Assembly: GCA_016788045.1 (NCBI GenBank)
Contig: JAEUTG010000039.1
Coordinates: 1 to 52,301 of the forward strand
Direction: 5' to 3'
Origin: Bacteroidales bacterium
GTDB lineage: Bacteria > Bacteroidota > Bacteroidia > Bacteroidales > Lentimicrobiaceae
Length of the DNA stretch: 52,301 nt
The notes beneath the pieces were generated by a model, which searched no databases, was not told the origin of the DNA, and saw nothing but the letters and a program-made list of their open reading frames with translations. The position numbers were made by a program, and so were the translations under genes. Below are positions 1 to 8,483 of this stretch, in pieces (within the stretch, counting starts at the first letter, position 1; each line of letters opens with the position of its first letter).

Positions 1-145
1 CTGAAAACGCAGCACAAGGCGGTTTGATAACTCCCCCGGAAGGGCGTCACCGGAAGGCCGTCAGAATATTCCTGATTCTTCCATCAATCATAGAGCATTC
101 AATCACTTGTTTCAATAAGTGATTGATTCAAGTCACACACGGTTT

Positions 146-272
146 GCAGCTAAAAGAAGTTGGCGATTAAGAAGCAAAAAACTATCTGCCAGCACTGAAC
201 TTGATACGAAGCACAAAGCTTCATTAAACCACTGAACTGAACCGCCAATTTCTTGTAGGTGCTGTTAGCTGC
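146..272 (-). repeat. attC-like imperfect palindrome behind the accessory gene
   Basis: The outer arms GCAGCTAA (146-153) and TTAGCTGC (265-272) are exact reverse complements. The inner arms AAGAAGTTGGCG (154-165) and CGCCAATTTCTT (243-254) pair at 11 of 12 positions. About ten unpaired bases lie on one side only. This asymmetric two-box hairpin, directly downstream of a single gene on the minus strand, resembles the architecture of integron attC sites. The boxes do not match the classical R'/R'' consensus exactly, so the call rests on architecture and is an inference. Confidence 0.5.
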
Positions 273-300
273 CGTTTTTTTCTGTTCGCTGTGATGTTTG

Positions 301-1482
301 TCAGTATAAGTCACTACCGCTTACTTTTAAGTCTGTTAGTTCAATTAAATATTGTCCGCACTTTTGAAAATTATTATTCCTTGGTGTCCACCTGTCCACT
401 ACATGATATTTACCATTTTCAATTCCTTCAATTATCCATTGAGAACCATCATTTCCCATATCATCTTTTGATTTAGTCGTCATATTCCAAAAGTCGGCTG
501 ATTTCAGTAAAGAAATTAATTTGTCCCATTGTTCTTTTGTCAATTGTTTAGAACTATTTACTGTCAATTCACCTGGGTCGTAACCACCTGCTCCACTTGT
601 TTGTTTCCAATATAAAGTGTAAGAGTTGTCAGTTTTTTCAAGTCGAATTGCTACTGGTTCATGGAATGTCCGCAACCATGTGAAACGATAAATTGTTCTG
701 TTGGTTTGATTATACACTAATGGTTCTTTTAATGCGAACAATTGTCCAGAATACCACCCCAATACAAATTTTGCCATGCTAACTTGATGAATAATGTCCA
801 CCGAATAATCACTTTGCCAATTATTTTTAAGTTCTAAAAATGAAGTCAGAGGGAAATACCAAGTGCTGTTAGTAGGAACATTTAAACTGTCCACAGTGGG
901 TTCAACTACTTTGTTTTCAAATTTCGAAATGAAACCTGTGTCCTCAAGAAAGTTAGATGTTTGAATGATTGGATATTTGAGTGAACCCAAAGAAGATTTT
1001 TCAAGTTGAGTTGCTTTTACAAGTAGCTCACGACTTTGAAAAGCGTAGTAGTTCGTCTGCTTTTGATTGAACAAGTAATAGTATGAAGTTCCCAAAAAAT
1101 AATGTGCTTCAAAGTTGCTGCTATCAAGTTTGATAGCGGTTTTTAATTCTGCAAGTCGTGAAGTGTCGGAAAGCGAAAACTTTTGAAACTGATACTTAGC
1201 ACTTAATAAATATGGAACTGGGTTGTCGGGTTCTATGTTTTTTAGTTTAGTGAATAGAATAGGAATTGAGTCAAGGTTCTTTGTGTATTTGTAAGATGTC
1301 ACCAAATAGTATGTTGCAGTTTCGTTGTAAGTGTCAAGGCTATAAATTTTGTCAGCTTTCTTTCTGACTTCCTTTAAATCTGTAACAACTGTATGTTGAA
1401 TATCCCTTTGAAGAGTTTTTAAATCTTGTCCAAGTGCGTTCAATGCATAAATAAAAATAAATATTGTCAAGAAGTGTCTCAT
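301..1482 (-). CDS. Secreted protein of unknown function in an AT-rich cassette-like unit
   Basis: This 393-residue protein begins with a short hydrophobic signal peptide (about residues 1-18, ending near ALGQ), so it should reach the periplasm or outer membrane. Residues about 30-170 look helical and repeat-like, with recurring Tyr/Leu spacing suggesting TPR-type helices. The C-terminal part is richer in beta-type sequence and Trp residues. I recognise no catalytic motif and assign no function. The gene is clearly more AT-rich than the genes from 3083 onward and is bounded by short direct repeats with a hairpin behind it, which suggests acquisition by transfer. The start at 1482 gives a complete signal peptide. 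It has no operon partner. Confidence 0.75.
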   Translation of the reverse strand: MRHFLTIFIFIYALNALGQDLKTLQRDIQHTVVTDLKEVRKKADKIYSLDTYNETATYYLVTSYKYTKNLDSIPILFTKLKNIEPDNPVPYLLSAKYQFQKFSLSDTSRLAELKTAIKLDSSNFEAHYFLGTSYYYLFNQKQTNYYAFQSRELLVKATQLEKSSLGSLKYPIIQTSNFLEDTGFISKFENKVVEPTVDSLNVPTNSTWYFPLTSFLELKNNWQSDYSVDIIHQVSMAKFVLGWYSGQLFALKEPLVYNQTNRTIYRFTWLRTFHEPVAIRLEKTDNSYTLYWKQTSGAGGYDPGELTVNSSKQLTKEQWDKLISLLKSADFWNMTTKSKDDMGNDGSQWIIEGIENGKYHVVDRWTPRNNNFQKCGQYLIELTDLKVSGSDLY

Positions 1483-1550
1483 GGTCGTCTAAAATATTTT
1501 GTTCTGTTATTCATATCATAAATGTTTCAAGTTTGCAGTGCCCCCAAAAT

Positions 1551-1561
1551 GGCAGCTAACA
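1551..1561 (+). repeat. Right boundary repeat of the cassette-like unit
   Basis: GGCAGCTAACA here is the exact reverse complement of TGTTAGCTGCC at 263-273. Its core GCAGCTAA is a direct repeat of 146-153. The two direct copies enclose about 1.4 kb containing one gene and one hairpin, as expected for the edges of an inserted cassette. Confidence 0.5.
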
Positions 1562-1830
1562 ATTGTATATACGCACCCCCCCTCCTTCTACTCTAAATTT
1601 CACCCTCTTGGGATAGCACTTTGTATATCATTAATTTAGCCGGAAGGAAAAGCCGCTTTTAAACGCTTAATCCGTAATAGCCATTCTGCGGATAGGCGCA
1701 ATTCAAATCATTCAAAACACAAAGATCGTCAGAATAAAGCTAAGGTATAAAGAAAATGCGTTGCACATTGAGCAGGAGAGAACTATTTTCAGAACCGGAT
1801 AACGTCAAAACCAGTAACTCCCACTGCTGG

Positions 1831-2150
1831 AGAAGGGACGAGGGACGCAGAGAAGGGACGAGGGACGCAAAAAAGGGACGAGGGACGCAGAAAAGGGACG
1901 AGGGTCGCAGAAAAGGGACGAGGGACGCTGAAAAGGGACGTGGGACGCAGAAAAGGGACGAGGGACGCAGAGAAGGGACGAGGGACGCTGAAAAGGGACG
2001 AGGGACGCAGGAAAGGGAAGAGGGACGCAGAAAAGGGAAGAGGGACGTAGAAAAGGGAAGAGGGACGTAGAAAAGGGACGAGGGACGTAGAAAAGGGACG
2101 AGGGACGCAGAAAAGGGACGAGGGACGCAGGGAAGGGAAGAGGGACGAAA
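1831..2150. repeat. 20-bp tandem repeat, about 16 units
   Basis: A purine-rich unit close to AGAAGGGACGAGGGACGCAG repeats with an exact 20-base period for about 320 bases. Single-base variants occur (CTG for CAG, AAG for ACG, GTAG for GCAG). All bases fall in register, which points to recent slippage or unequal crossover. One strand is almost pure purine. Open frames across it are low-complexity by-products, because 20 is not a multiple of three and each frame repeats only every 60 bases. The flanks (1562-1830, 2151-2300) show no gene. Confidence 0.95.
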
Positions 2151-2299
2151 GAGGGGATTTGACAATGAATGAATTCCTGTTTCAAATTTCCAGGGTCAGA
2201 TTTCCAAGGTCCAAAATCTAGCGTGGGTTTTTGTTGTTGTACTCGTTTCCCGCTAGTCAATACACAGCGAATGAAATAAAATCATATTGGATTAGTTCC

Positions 2300-2533
2300 T
2301 GGTCCGGTTCCTGAGCTTGTCTAAGCAAGCAGGCTTGCCGAAGGGCTGACTTCATTACCCACTATACGGCTATCAAAATCACCATCAGGCGCTTAACCTG
2401 CCCTTGCAGGGCGAATAAAAACCTTTTTTTCAGGATCCCGGGGCGCTGCCACGGGCAATTTTAAGCTGCCCTTTCAGGACGTGGATTGATGATTAAACTG
2501 AAAACAAACAATGCCTGAATAAATGAAAAGAAT
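2300..2533. repeat. Leader segment of repeat block 1
   Basis: This segment matches 4420-4670 in the same orientation and order. Shared landmarks are a CCTGAGCTTG stretch, CTTAACCTGCCC with a GGGCGA motif, GGGCAATTTTAAGCTGCCC, and the ending AATGAAAAGAATC. It also contains several short GC-rich hairpins around AGGGC/GCCCT. It has no credible open frame. Together with the array that follows it forms a two-part duplicated unit. Confidence 0.8.
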
Positions 2534-2538
2534 CCACT

Positions 2539-2676
2539 ATTGTCCGGATAAATTTAAAAATGATCAATGTGATTCTGAGCTTGTCTGCTTATTGCTCAAG
2601 CATACAAGCAGGCCTGCCTGTTTGCACAGGCAGACAGGCGTTAGCGAAGAATCTTATAATTTAACCGGACAACAAT
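2539..2676. mobile_element. MITE-like palindromic element, copy 1
   Basis: The 138-bp element has inverted ends, ATTGTCCGGATAAATT on the left and AATTTAACCGGACAACAAT on the right, and an internal GC-rich palindrome around CCTGCCTG/CAGGCAGACAGG. It lies between GAAAAGAATC (2524-2533) and GAAAAGTATC (2677-2686), a possible imperfect target duplication. The related block at 4660-4680 runs through this point uninterrupted, so the element looks inserted. Bases 2572-2676 recur in inverted orientation at 52071-52175. It encodes no protein and would need a transposase from elsewhere. Confidence 0.65.
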
Positions 2677-3088
2677 GAAAAGTATCATAAACCGGAGAAC
2701 CAATCCCCAGAGAAAGGTCTTTCACCGCTCACAACTCACTACTCAATACTAAAAATGTCGATGATTAAAAAGGATCATAAAAAAAACAACCAATCCCCAA
2801 AGAAAGGTCTCATCACTCACAACACACTACTCACAACTTAAAATACTGATGATGAAAAAGAATCATGATACAAACAACCAATCCCAAGAGAAAGGTCTCT
2901 CACCACTCACATCTCACTACTCAATACTAAAAATGTCGATGATGAAAAAGGATCATGAAAAAAACAACCAATCCCCAAAGAAAGGTCTCATCACTCACAA
3001 CTCACTACTCACAACTTAAAATGCTGATGATGAAAAAGAATCATGATACAAACAACCAATTCCCAGAGAAAAGTCTCACCACTCACTT
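2677..3088. repeat. Array of ~89-bp repeats, block 1 (about 5 monomers)
   Basis: Monomers share ATGATGAAAAAGAATCATG, then AACAACCAATCCCCAAAGAAA, GGTCTC and a run of CACTCAC words. Two monomer types alternate: those starting ATGTCGATGAT (2755, 2933) and those starting AT(A/G)CTGATGATG (2843, 3021). The higher-order period is therefore 178 bases. The last monomer is cut short at the stop codon of the galactanase gene (3083, minus strand), so the array occupies that gene's 3' region. The short open frames are by-products. Confidence 0.85.
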
Positions 3089-4165
3089 CCCTCCTTCCGT
3101 CAGAAAGGCATCCATCGCCATGGTAGGCCTGCCGTTGCTGCCCCAGGCGCTGAGCGCATACCACGACCAGCTCCGGGCTCCCTGCGGTTCCCAGTAAAAC
3201 ACCCCGCGCCCCTTATGGCCGGGCACCGCTTTCACTTTTTCCTGCATTGCGATCAGCATGTCGTAGGTGTTCTGCGGCTTGTTGTCCTCACCGCCCGTTT
3301 CAACCACCATCACCTCCTTGCCATACCGGCTGACCATATCCAGCAGGTTCAAGCCAAGGTCATCAACGGAGAGCGTGTAATCCGGGGAACCTTCGAGCCA
3401 GTAAGGATAGTAAGAGAGGCCGATGATGTCGTACTTCATGTTGTTGGCTTTGGCATTGTCGAACCACCAGCGGAAGCGGCCGTTGTCGTTGCCCTTGTCA
3501 ACATGCAGGATCACCTTTGAGGTGGGACTGACCGTTTTCACCGCGTCGTAGCCCTTGTTGATGAGGCGGGTAAGCTGAGTCCAGCTTCCGGCATTGCTGC
3601 CGTCGGGCCACAGCATTCCACCGGAGATCTCATTGCCCACCTGTACCCATTCCGGGGTGATACCGGCATCCCTGAGGGCTGTCATTACTTCCACCGTATA
3701 ATCATACACATCGGTGACCAGCTGCTCAAAGGGGTGGTTTTTCCAGGCGGCAGGCTTGTTCTGCTTGCCGGGGTCGGCCCACGAATCGCTGTAGTGAAAA
3801 TCGATCATCAGCTTCATGCCCATCTCCTTCACCCTCAGGGCCATGGCCACGGTCTCTTCCTTGCTACAGTGACCATCGGTGCGGTGATCGGAAGGGTTGA
3901 CGAAGGTTCTCAAACGGATGGCGTTGATGCCATGATCTTTCAGGATCTGCAGACAAGGCTGCTCCACCCCCTGATCGTTGTAAAATTTGTAACCGGTCGC
4001 CTCCATTTGCGGCAGCCAACTGACATCAGCTCCCCGGATAAAGAGGGTGTCAGGCTGTTCCACAACCGGCGGTTCCGGCTGAGGATCCTTTGACTCTGAA
4101 CAACTTACGTTGAACAGCAAGGTAGTGAACATGATAGTCAGAAGAATAAACCGGAGGTTGAGCAT
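3083..4165 (-). CDS. GH53 endo-beta-1,4-galactanase, predicted lipoprotein
   Basis: Family GH53 enzymes cut beta-1,4-galactan side chains of pectin (arabinogalactan endo-1,4-galactanase). The 360-residue protein starts with a lipoprotein-type signal whose modified cysteine would be Cys22, followed by an acidic and proline-rich linker, so it should be anchored in the envelope. The GH53 barrel starts near residue 43 (FIRGADVSW). The general acid/base is Glu179 in VQVGNEIS and the nucleophile is Glu289 in MVVETGG, both in the expected places. The length fits a complete single-domain family member. No SusC/SusD pair is nearby, so it is not in a classical polysaccharide utilisation locus. It stands between two repeat blocks. 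Confidence 0.92.
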   Translation of the reverse strand: MLNLRFILLTIMFTTLLFNVSCSESKDPQPEPPVVEQPDTLFIRGADVSWLPQMEATGYKFYNDQGVEQPCLQILKDHGINAIRLRTFVNPSDHRTDGHCSKEETVAMALRVKEMGMKLMIDFHYSDSWADPGKQNKPAAWKNHPFEQLVTDVYDYTVEVMTALRDAGITPEWVQVGNEISGGMLWPDGSNAGSWTQLTRLINKGYDAVKTVSPTSKVILHVDKGNDNGRFRWWFDNAKANNMKYDIIGLSYYPYWLEGSPDYTLSVDDLGLNLLDMVSRYGKEVMVVETGGEDNKPQNTYDMLIAMQEKVKAVPGHKGRGVFYWEPQGARSWSWYALSAWGSNGRPTMAMDAFLTEGGK

Positions 4166-4419
4166 ATCATTGGGCTAAAAGTTTCGGACTCAGGAATTGA
4201 AGACCTTAAAATTAGTGCAACTTTCCGGAAAGTAATCCAACAAATTACTGGTTCATTGACAGGAATCATTCCGAGCATCTTTCATCTGCCCGATTCTCCG
4301 GTGCAGGTAGCACGGGGTTTTACCGGGCAGGAGGTCTCCTGTGTTGTCAAACAAAATGCTGCCCGGGAACCCGGCACTAACCATTAACTCATTTCTTACC
4401 TTAATTCAACCCTCCGGCT

Positions 4420-4670
4420 TCGGCCCCTGAGCTTGCCTGCTTGTGTATGTATGCTGGCAAGCAGAAGGATGGACTTCAAATATCAATTATTTGTGGTGGA
4501 TAAGGATGAAAACGAATTCAAACAATGGCTTAACCTGCCCCTTCAGGGCGAAAAAAAACCTTTCTTTCCGGAACCCGGGACGCTGCCCCGGGCAATTTTA
4601 AGCTGCCCCTCCGGGGCGAAGATTGATGCTTAACTGAAAACAGACAATGCCTGAGTAAATGAAAAGAATC
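4420..4670. repeat. Leader segment of repeat block 2
   Basis: This is the second copy of the segment at 2300-2533, diverged but collinear (CCTGAGCTTGCCTG, GCTTAACCTGCCCC, CGGGCAATTTTAAGCTGCCC, GTAAATGAAAAGAATC). Unlike block 1 it runs straight into the array with no inserted element. Bases 4166-4419 between the galactanase start and this leader show no gene. Confidence 0.8.
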
Positions 4671-5055
4671 ATGAAACAAACAACCAACCCTCAAAGAAAG
4701 CTCTCACCACTCACTTCTGGGAATGTCGATGATGAAAAAGAATCATGAAACAAACAACCAACCCCCAAAGAAAGCTCTCACAACTCACTACTCATTACTC
4801 ACTTCTGGGAATGTCGATGATGAAAAAGAATCATGAAACAAACAACCAATCCTCAAAGAAAGGTCTCATCACTTACTACTCAAAACTTAAAATGCTGATG
4901 ATGAAATAGAATCATAATACAAACTACCAACCCCCAAAGAAAGCTCTCACAACTCACTACTTATTACTCACTTCTGGGAATGTTGATGATGAAAAAGAAT
5001 CATGAAACAAACAACCAATCCCCAAAGAAAGGTCTCTTACCTCCTACCTCTTACT
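4661..5055. repeat. Array of ~89-bp repeats, block 2 (about 5 monomers)
   Basis: The monomers are of the same family as block 1, with starts near 4661, 4723, 4812, 4891 and 4980. They carry ATGATGAAAAAGAATCATG, AACAACCAA, AAAGAAAG(C/G)TCTC and ACTCACTACTCA words. Many here end in ACTTCTGGGA, a block-specific variant. The last monomer fades into the 3' end region of the GNAT gene, whose stop codon is at 5089 on the minus strand. This is the same placement relative to a gene end as block 1. Confidence 0.85.
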
Positions 5056-5088
5056 TCTTCTTCGATCCGACTTCCGGCCTCAATCTTC

Positions 5089-5652
5089 TCAGCGATCCCA
5101 CAACTCTATCCACATATCCAGGTTGCTGCCGTTATGCTCGAATCGGCCGGCTTCGTGAAAACCCAGCCTGCGGTAGAAGGCGATGGCACGGGCGTTGGTG
5201 GCCTGGGTGCCTCCCCACAATACCATTGTGCGGAAACCTGAATCCAGGGCAGTCTGTTTCACAACCTCAAAGAGCTGTCGGGCCAGACCGGAGCCCTGCC
5301 AGTTGTCGGCCACCGAAGGGGCAAAGGTGCAGGTTTCTTCCGGTAAAATGCCGTTGCTGTATCCGGCATAGCGCAACGCATCGGCGTCCAGCAGCCCCGG
5401 TTTCAGCAGGGCATAGCCAACCACTGCTCCGGAAGGTTCTTCGCAGGCCACAAAGCCCAGGGCGGCATCCGGCCCGGCGAAATTGGCCTCAATTCCCTCT
5501 TCAGTGAAAGGATGGGGGCCGAACCGCGAACGGCTCTCCGTGCTGAGCGACAGCAGATAGGTGAGCAATGCCCCCGAAAAGGAAGGCCCATACGCCAGCA
5601 AACGGCCACGGCGGCCGTCATTCGTGGCAAACTGATGATCTGTCTGTTTCAT
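5089..5652 (-). CDS. GNAT-family N-acetyltransferase
   Basis: This 187-residue protein carries the GNAT signature. The acetyl-CoA pyrophosphate loop is QGSGLA at residues 119-124, in the context ADNWQGSGLARQL. Motif B is NARAIAFYRRLGF at about 153-165. It would transfer an acetyl group from acetyl-CoA to an amine on a small molecule or protein; the substrate cannot be read from sequence. It is cytosolic, with no signal peptide or membrane segment. It runs in the same direction as the DUF1697 gene upstream, about 90 bases away. The 3' side is occupied by repeat block 2. Confidence 0.9.
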   Translation of the reverse strand: MKQTDHQFATNDGRRGRLLAYGPSFSGALLTYLLSLSTESRSRFGPHPFTEEGIEANFAGPDAALGFVACEEPSGAVVGYALLKPGLLDADALRYAGYSNGILPEETCTFAPSVADNWQGSGLARQLFEVVKQTALDSGFRTMVLWGGTQATNARAIAFYRRLGFHEAGRFEHNGSNLDMWIELWDR

Positions 5653-5742
5653 AACTTCTCTGGGTTACCGGTATATGCCGGATTCTTGCCTTATCAGGAG
5701 TTGTTATACCGTGCTTCCTTCCCCGGGGCAATTTGTATGCAG

Positions 5743-6282
5743 CTACATCCCGAGCAACTTCTGAATGGTGGCCAGGTTACGCGTTGTAGCCTGCACCCCC
5801 AGCTTCCGCTCCAGGAAATTGTTGTCAAGACGGGTGTTACCGTAACCACCGGGCAGGCATAGATAAACCACCCGATCCTGCAGCACATACTCCTCAGGAA
5901 GATAATTACCTTCGGCCATGGAAGCCGCCTTTGCCTGCTCCGGCTTGTCTGCAAGCAATGTAAAATATAGACGATTGGCCGGAATACTGCTTTTCCCGGC
6001 AAAGGGATTGTACCCGTGAATCCGCCTGAGCTCCTCCTGCTTCACCACCACAACCGGGACCTTCAGCCCGAAGTGTGTTTCAATGGCAGTGGCAATCCGG
6101 GCAGCAAGCTTTTCACAAGGCTGATCTTCCGCCCCGAAGACAATGTTGCCGGACTGGATATAGGTGCGCACCTCTGAGAGTCCGGAAGCAGCCAGCAACT
6201 GCTGCAGTTCCGCCATTTTTATCAGGTTCTTTCCGCTGACGTTAACGCCTCGCAGCAGGGCAATGTATTTTTCCATCTTCAT
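5743..6282 (-). CDS. DUF1697 family protein
   Basis: The open frame extends upstream to 6369, but the family N-terminus is KYIALLRGVNVSGKN, so I place the start at the Met at 6282 (an alternative is 6276), giving 179 residues. The longer frame would overlap the upstream UbiA-like gene. The family motifs RGVNVSG near the start and YIQSGNIVF about 40 residues later are present. DUF1697 proteins are small, cytosolic and of unknown biochemical function. The gene sits 43 bases behind the UbiA-like gene on the same strand and may be cotranscribed. Confidence 0.9.
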   Translation of the reverse strand: MKMEKYIALLRGVNVSGKNLIKMAELQQLLAASGLSEVRTYIQSGNIVFGAEDQPCEKLAARIATAIETHFGLKVPVVVVKQEELRRIHGYNPFAGKSSIPANRLYFTLLADKPEQAKAASMAEGNYLPEEYVLQDRVVYLCLPGGYGNTRLDNNFLERKLGVQATTRNLATIQKLLGM

Positions 6283-6325
6283 GAAGCAGTGTTGAACATG
6301 ATCCCGCAACCAACCTTCGCGCTGG

Positions 6326-7180
6326 TCACCCAAGGAGCACACCGAGGCCATACACCACCAGCGAGCCATCGAGCACCAGAGCCAAAAAAAGGTCGTCGGC
6401 CCACAACCGGGGGATAAAAATAATCATAAACAAAGGTGCAGCAGCAGCCAGGGCCGGCAAAAGGCGGTCAGGCATTGCAACTGGAAGCAGGCAGGAGGCA
6501 CCCATGAAACCCAGCAATAAGACCGAAACCAGCACAAGGGTCAGCCGGCGGCCGGCAAGGCCGGGAATGGTGAGGATGCCTGCGGACCTGTCTTCAGCCA
6601 CATCGCGCAGATCGAACATCAGGGCGACGGAGAAGAGCAGCAGGAACCTGGTAAAAAAGATCAGGGACAATCCCGTGGTTTCAACAAATCCGGCATCCGC
6701 GAAAGGGACATATACGGTGATTACTGTCCAGATGAGCGCAGTGGCAAACGTTTTCAGCAAGGGAATCCTCCGGAGCGAAAAAACAGAGCCCTCTCCCCTT
6801 GCCGGCAAAGAATAAAGCAGCGTGAAAAAACCGGTAAGCAGCACAATCAGCATCACGGTACGGGAGACCAGGAGGAAAGTAATCACGGTAACGGCACCTG
6901 AAAGCAGTATGATCACCCTGACGGCTTTCAGGTTGTGGAGCAACCACGAAAACTTTTCCGGAGCATTTCTGTTCCCGCTCAGGATAAATTTAAGGTAGTG
7001 GTGTAGAAAATACTCGAACGAACAGGCGGCGGCGAGCAGCAGCAGATACAGCCCGGTATGGGGTTGCCCTCCGGCCAGAACCCCGGTTGCGAGACTCAGC
7101 AGCACCACTGCTGTGATCAGCAGTATATTAGAACGTACAACGAATTCAGTCACACGAAGTGACCAGTAGTTGATGGTCAT
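6326..7180 (-). CDS. UbiA-like prenyltransferase-family membrane protein, first Asp motif degenerate
   Basis: The 284-residue protein has about eight or nine hydrophobic segments. It carries the second conserved loop of the UbiA superfamily, DLRDVAEDRSAG, with Asp190, Asp193 and Asp197. The first Asp-rich loop (NDxxDxxxD in active enzymes) should lie around residues 55-70. Here that stretch reads FEYFLHHYLKF and has no Asp. UbiA enzymes attach polyprenyl chains to aromatic acceptors using magnesium held by both loops, so this protein may have lost or changed that chemistry. No quinone-biosynthesis genes are nearby. Family membership is fairly sure; function is not. Confidence 0.75.
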   Translation of the reverse strand: MTINYWSLRVTEFVVRSNILLITAVVLLSLATGVLAGGQPHTGLYLLLLAAACSFEYFLHHYLKFILSGNRNAPEKFSWLLHNLKAVRVIILLSGAVTVITFLLVSRTVMLIVLLTGFFTLLYSLPARGEGSVFSLRRIPLLKTFATALIWTVITVYVPFADAGFVETTGLSLIFFTRFLLLFSVALMFDLRDVAEDRSAGILTIPGLAGRRLTLVLVSVLLLGFMGASCLLPVAMPDRLLPALAAAAPLFMIIFIPRLWADDLFLALVLDGSLVVYGLGVLLG

Positions 7181-7228
7181 AGCCTCTTTTCAGCTACCCG
7201 CGGTTGTGTGAGTCCTAGCAGGCTGCGT

Positions 7229-8386
7229 TTAATAAAAGGTATACTCAAAACGGATTTCGCGCTCCTTCTGTTCCTTGCTGCCGAGAACAGTAATGGAAGC
7301 AATGTTACCCCGTGAGTCGTAGCCAAACACCCATTTGTTTTTCAGCGCTTCCACCAGGGATTCTTTGGCTATCTGGCTGTATTCAAATTCAACGGGCTGT
7401 TTCGCTGCGTTGGTTCTGAGGATGTAATGCCTGCGGAAGGCTTTCATCTTATCGTCAATTTCGGCTTCAGCAACATTGCTGCCTGAGAATGAATAGTCAA
7501 CGGTATAGTTTCGCTGTGGCGATTTCAGTGTTTTGATGGCCGGCCATCCAATTCTGTTATAGACTATGGTCACCGACAAGGACTCGTTGCCCCCGCTGTA
7601 GCCGAGGTAATGGATGAGTCGTCCTTCTGAATAGTAATAATGGGTGGAGTCACTTACCTCTCCCTTGCGGCTGAGAACCTTGCTGAATCCGGGTCTTCCG
7701 TTGTAGTTGCTGAACTGTGCTGAAGCCATCAGTTGTTTTTCCCCCTGTACCATTTCATAGGTTTCGGTGCGGGTCAGGAGTCCGTCGCTGAAATAATAGT
7801 GATCAATCTCCGGCAACCCGGCTTTTCTGTTGTACAGCTCTGTTACCCTGAGTGTATCCCCGAAAAGCCGGCTATTGAGGCTGATGCCTTTGCCTTCATC
7901 GATGACCGCCAGGCGCTGAAGCCTGTCCTGTGCAATGCTTACTGACTTGCTCCGCCGTTTTTCCCTGTCGGCCTGAGTAAAGGTTACGGTATCCTTAACC
8001 CTCGAAAACCTGAGTTCAAACAGCAGTTTATTGCCTTCCTTTACCAGGATCTGCATTACTGAATCTGCAGGCACATAAGGGATAAGGGAGGTAGTAAGCA
8101 TCTGCATCAATTCACGCTGGTAGTAATCACCATCACGGGCAAGCAAGGCGGTTTCGTAGTAATCGGCTTCCGCAAAGCCAGCAGCAATACCAGCCTTTTC
8201 AGCACCGGTGGTATAGTACCCGGGAGCCAGATAATCTACTACCAGACTGCGGTCAAAATCGTTGAGCAATTGGTGCATCAGTGTCTGGTTGATCAGGCTG
8301 CTGAGCGGATCAGGGGTTTTGTCCTGCGCCTTTGTAACAAACAGCAAAAGGCCGGTGAGAGCAGTCAACAGGAGTTTTTTCATCAT
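7229..8386 (-). CDS. Secreted protein of unknown function with YD-like C-terminal repeats
   Basis: The 385-residue protein has a clear signal peptide (about residues 1-20, cleaved near TKAQ). The second half holds recurring motifs of the type YYFSDGLLTRTETYE, YYYSEGRLIHYLGY and YDSRGNIASIT. These resemble the Tyr-Asp beta-strand repeats of Bacteroidota secreted proteins and of Rhs proteins, but are few and irregular. No catalytic motif is visible. It is probably periplasmic or surface-associated. A TAnnTTTG element lies about 100 bases upstream (8484-8491), so it is likely transcribed alone. Confidence 0.8.
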   Translation of the reverse strand: MMKKLLLTALTGLLLFVTKAQDKTPDPLSSLINQTLMHQLLNDFDRSLVVDYLAPGYYTTGAEKAGIAAGFAEADYYETALLARDGDYYQRELMQMLTTSLIPYVPADSVMQILVKEGNKLLFELRFSRVKDTVTFTQADREKRRSKSVSIAQDRLQRLAVIDEGKGISLNSRLFGDTLRVTELYNRKAGLPEIDHYYFSDGLLTRTETYEMVQGEKQLMASAQFSNYNGRPGFSKVLSRKGEVSDSTHYYYSEGRLIHYLGYSGGNESLSVTIVYNRIGWPAIKTLKSPQRNYTVDYSFSGSNVAEAEIDDKMKAFRRHYILRTNAAKQPVEFEYSQIAKESLVEALKNKWVFGYDSRGNIASITVLGSKEQKEREIRFEYTFY

Positions 8387-8483
8387 AGCATAACAGTTTT
8401 CAGCACATCGCCATTGACTGATGATCCGGAAATAGAATACCGGAAAACTCAGCAGCAGCGATTGGCTGTTACGGGTCGGTATG

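Noticed and set aside
98..127. AATCACTT/AAGTGATT hairpin as a terminator
   Set aside because: The stem is AT-rich with no T run and no gene ends next to it; nothing more can be claimed.
1740..2260. Three open frames of 104-151 codons on both strands
   Set aside because: They lie across the 20-bp tandem repeat and consist of low-complexity repeats; no real protein character.
2677..3088. CRISPR array
   Set aside because: The ~89-bp monomers are imperfect and contiguous; there are no short identical repeats separated by unique spacers and no cas genes.
4980..5507. 175-codon plus-strand frame
   Set aside because: It is made of array repeat plus the antisense strand of the GNAT gene, with Arg/Pro-rich antisense composition.
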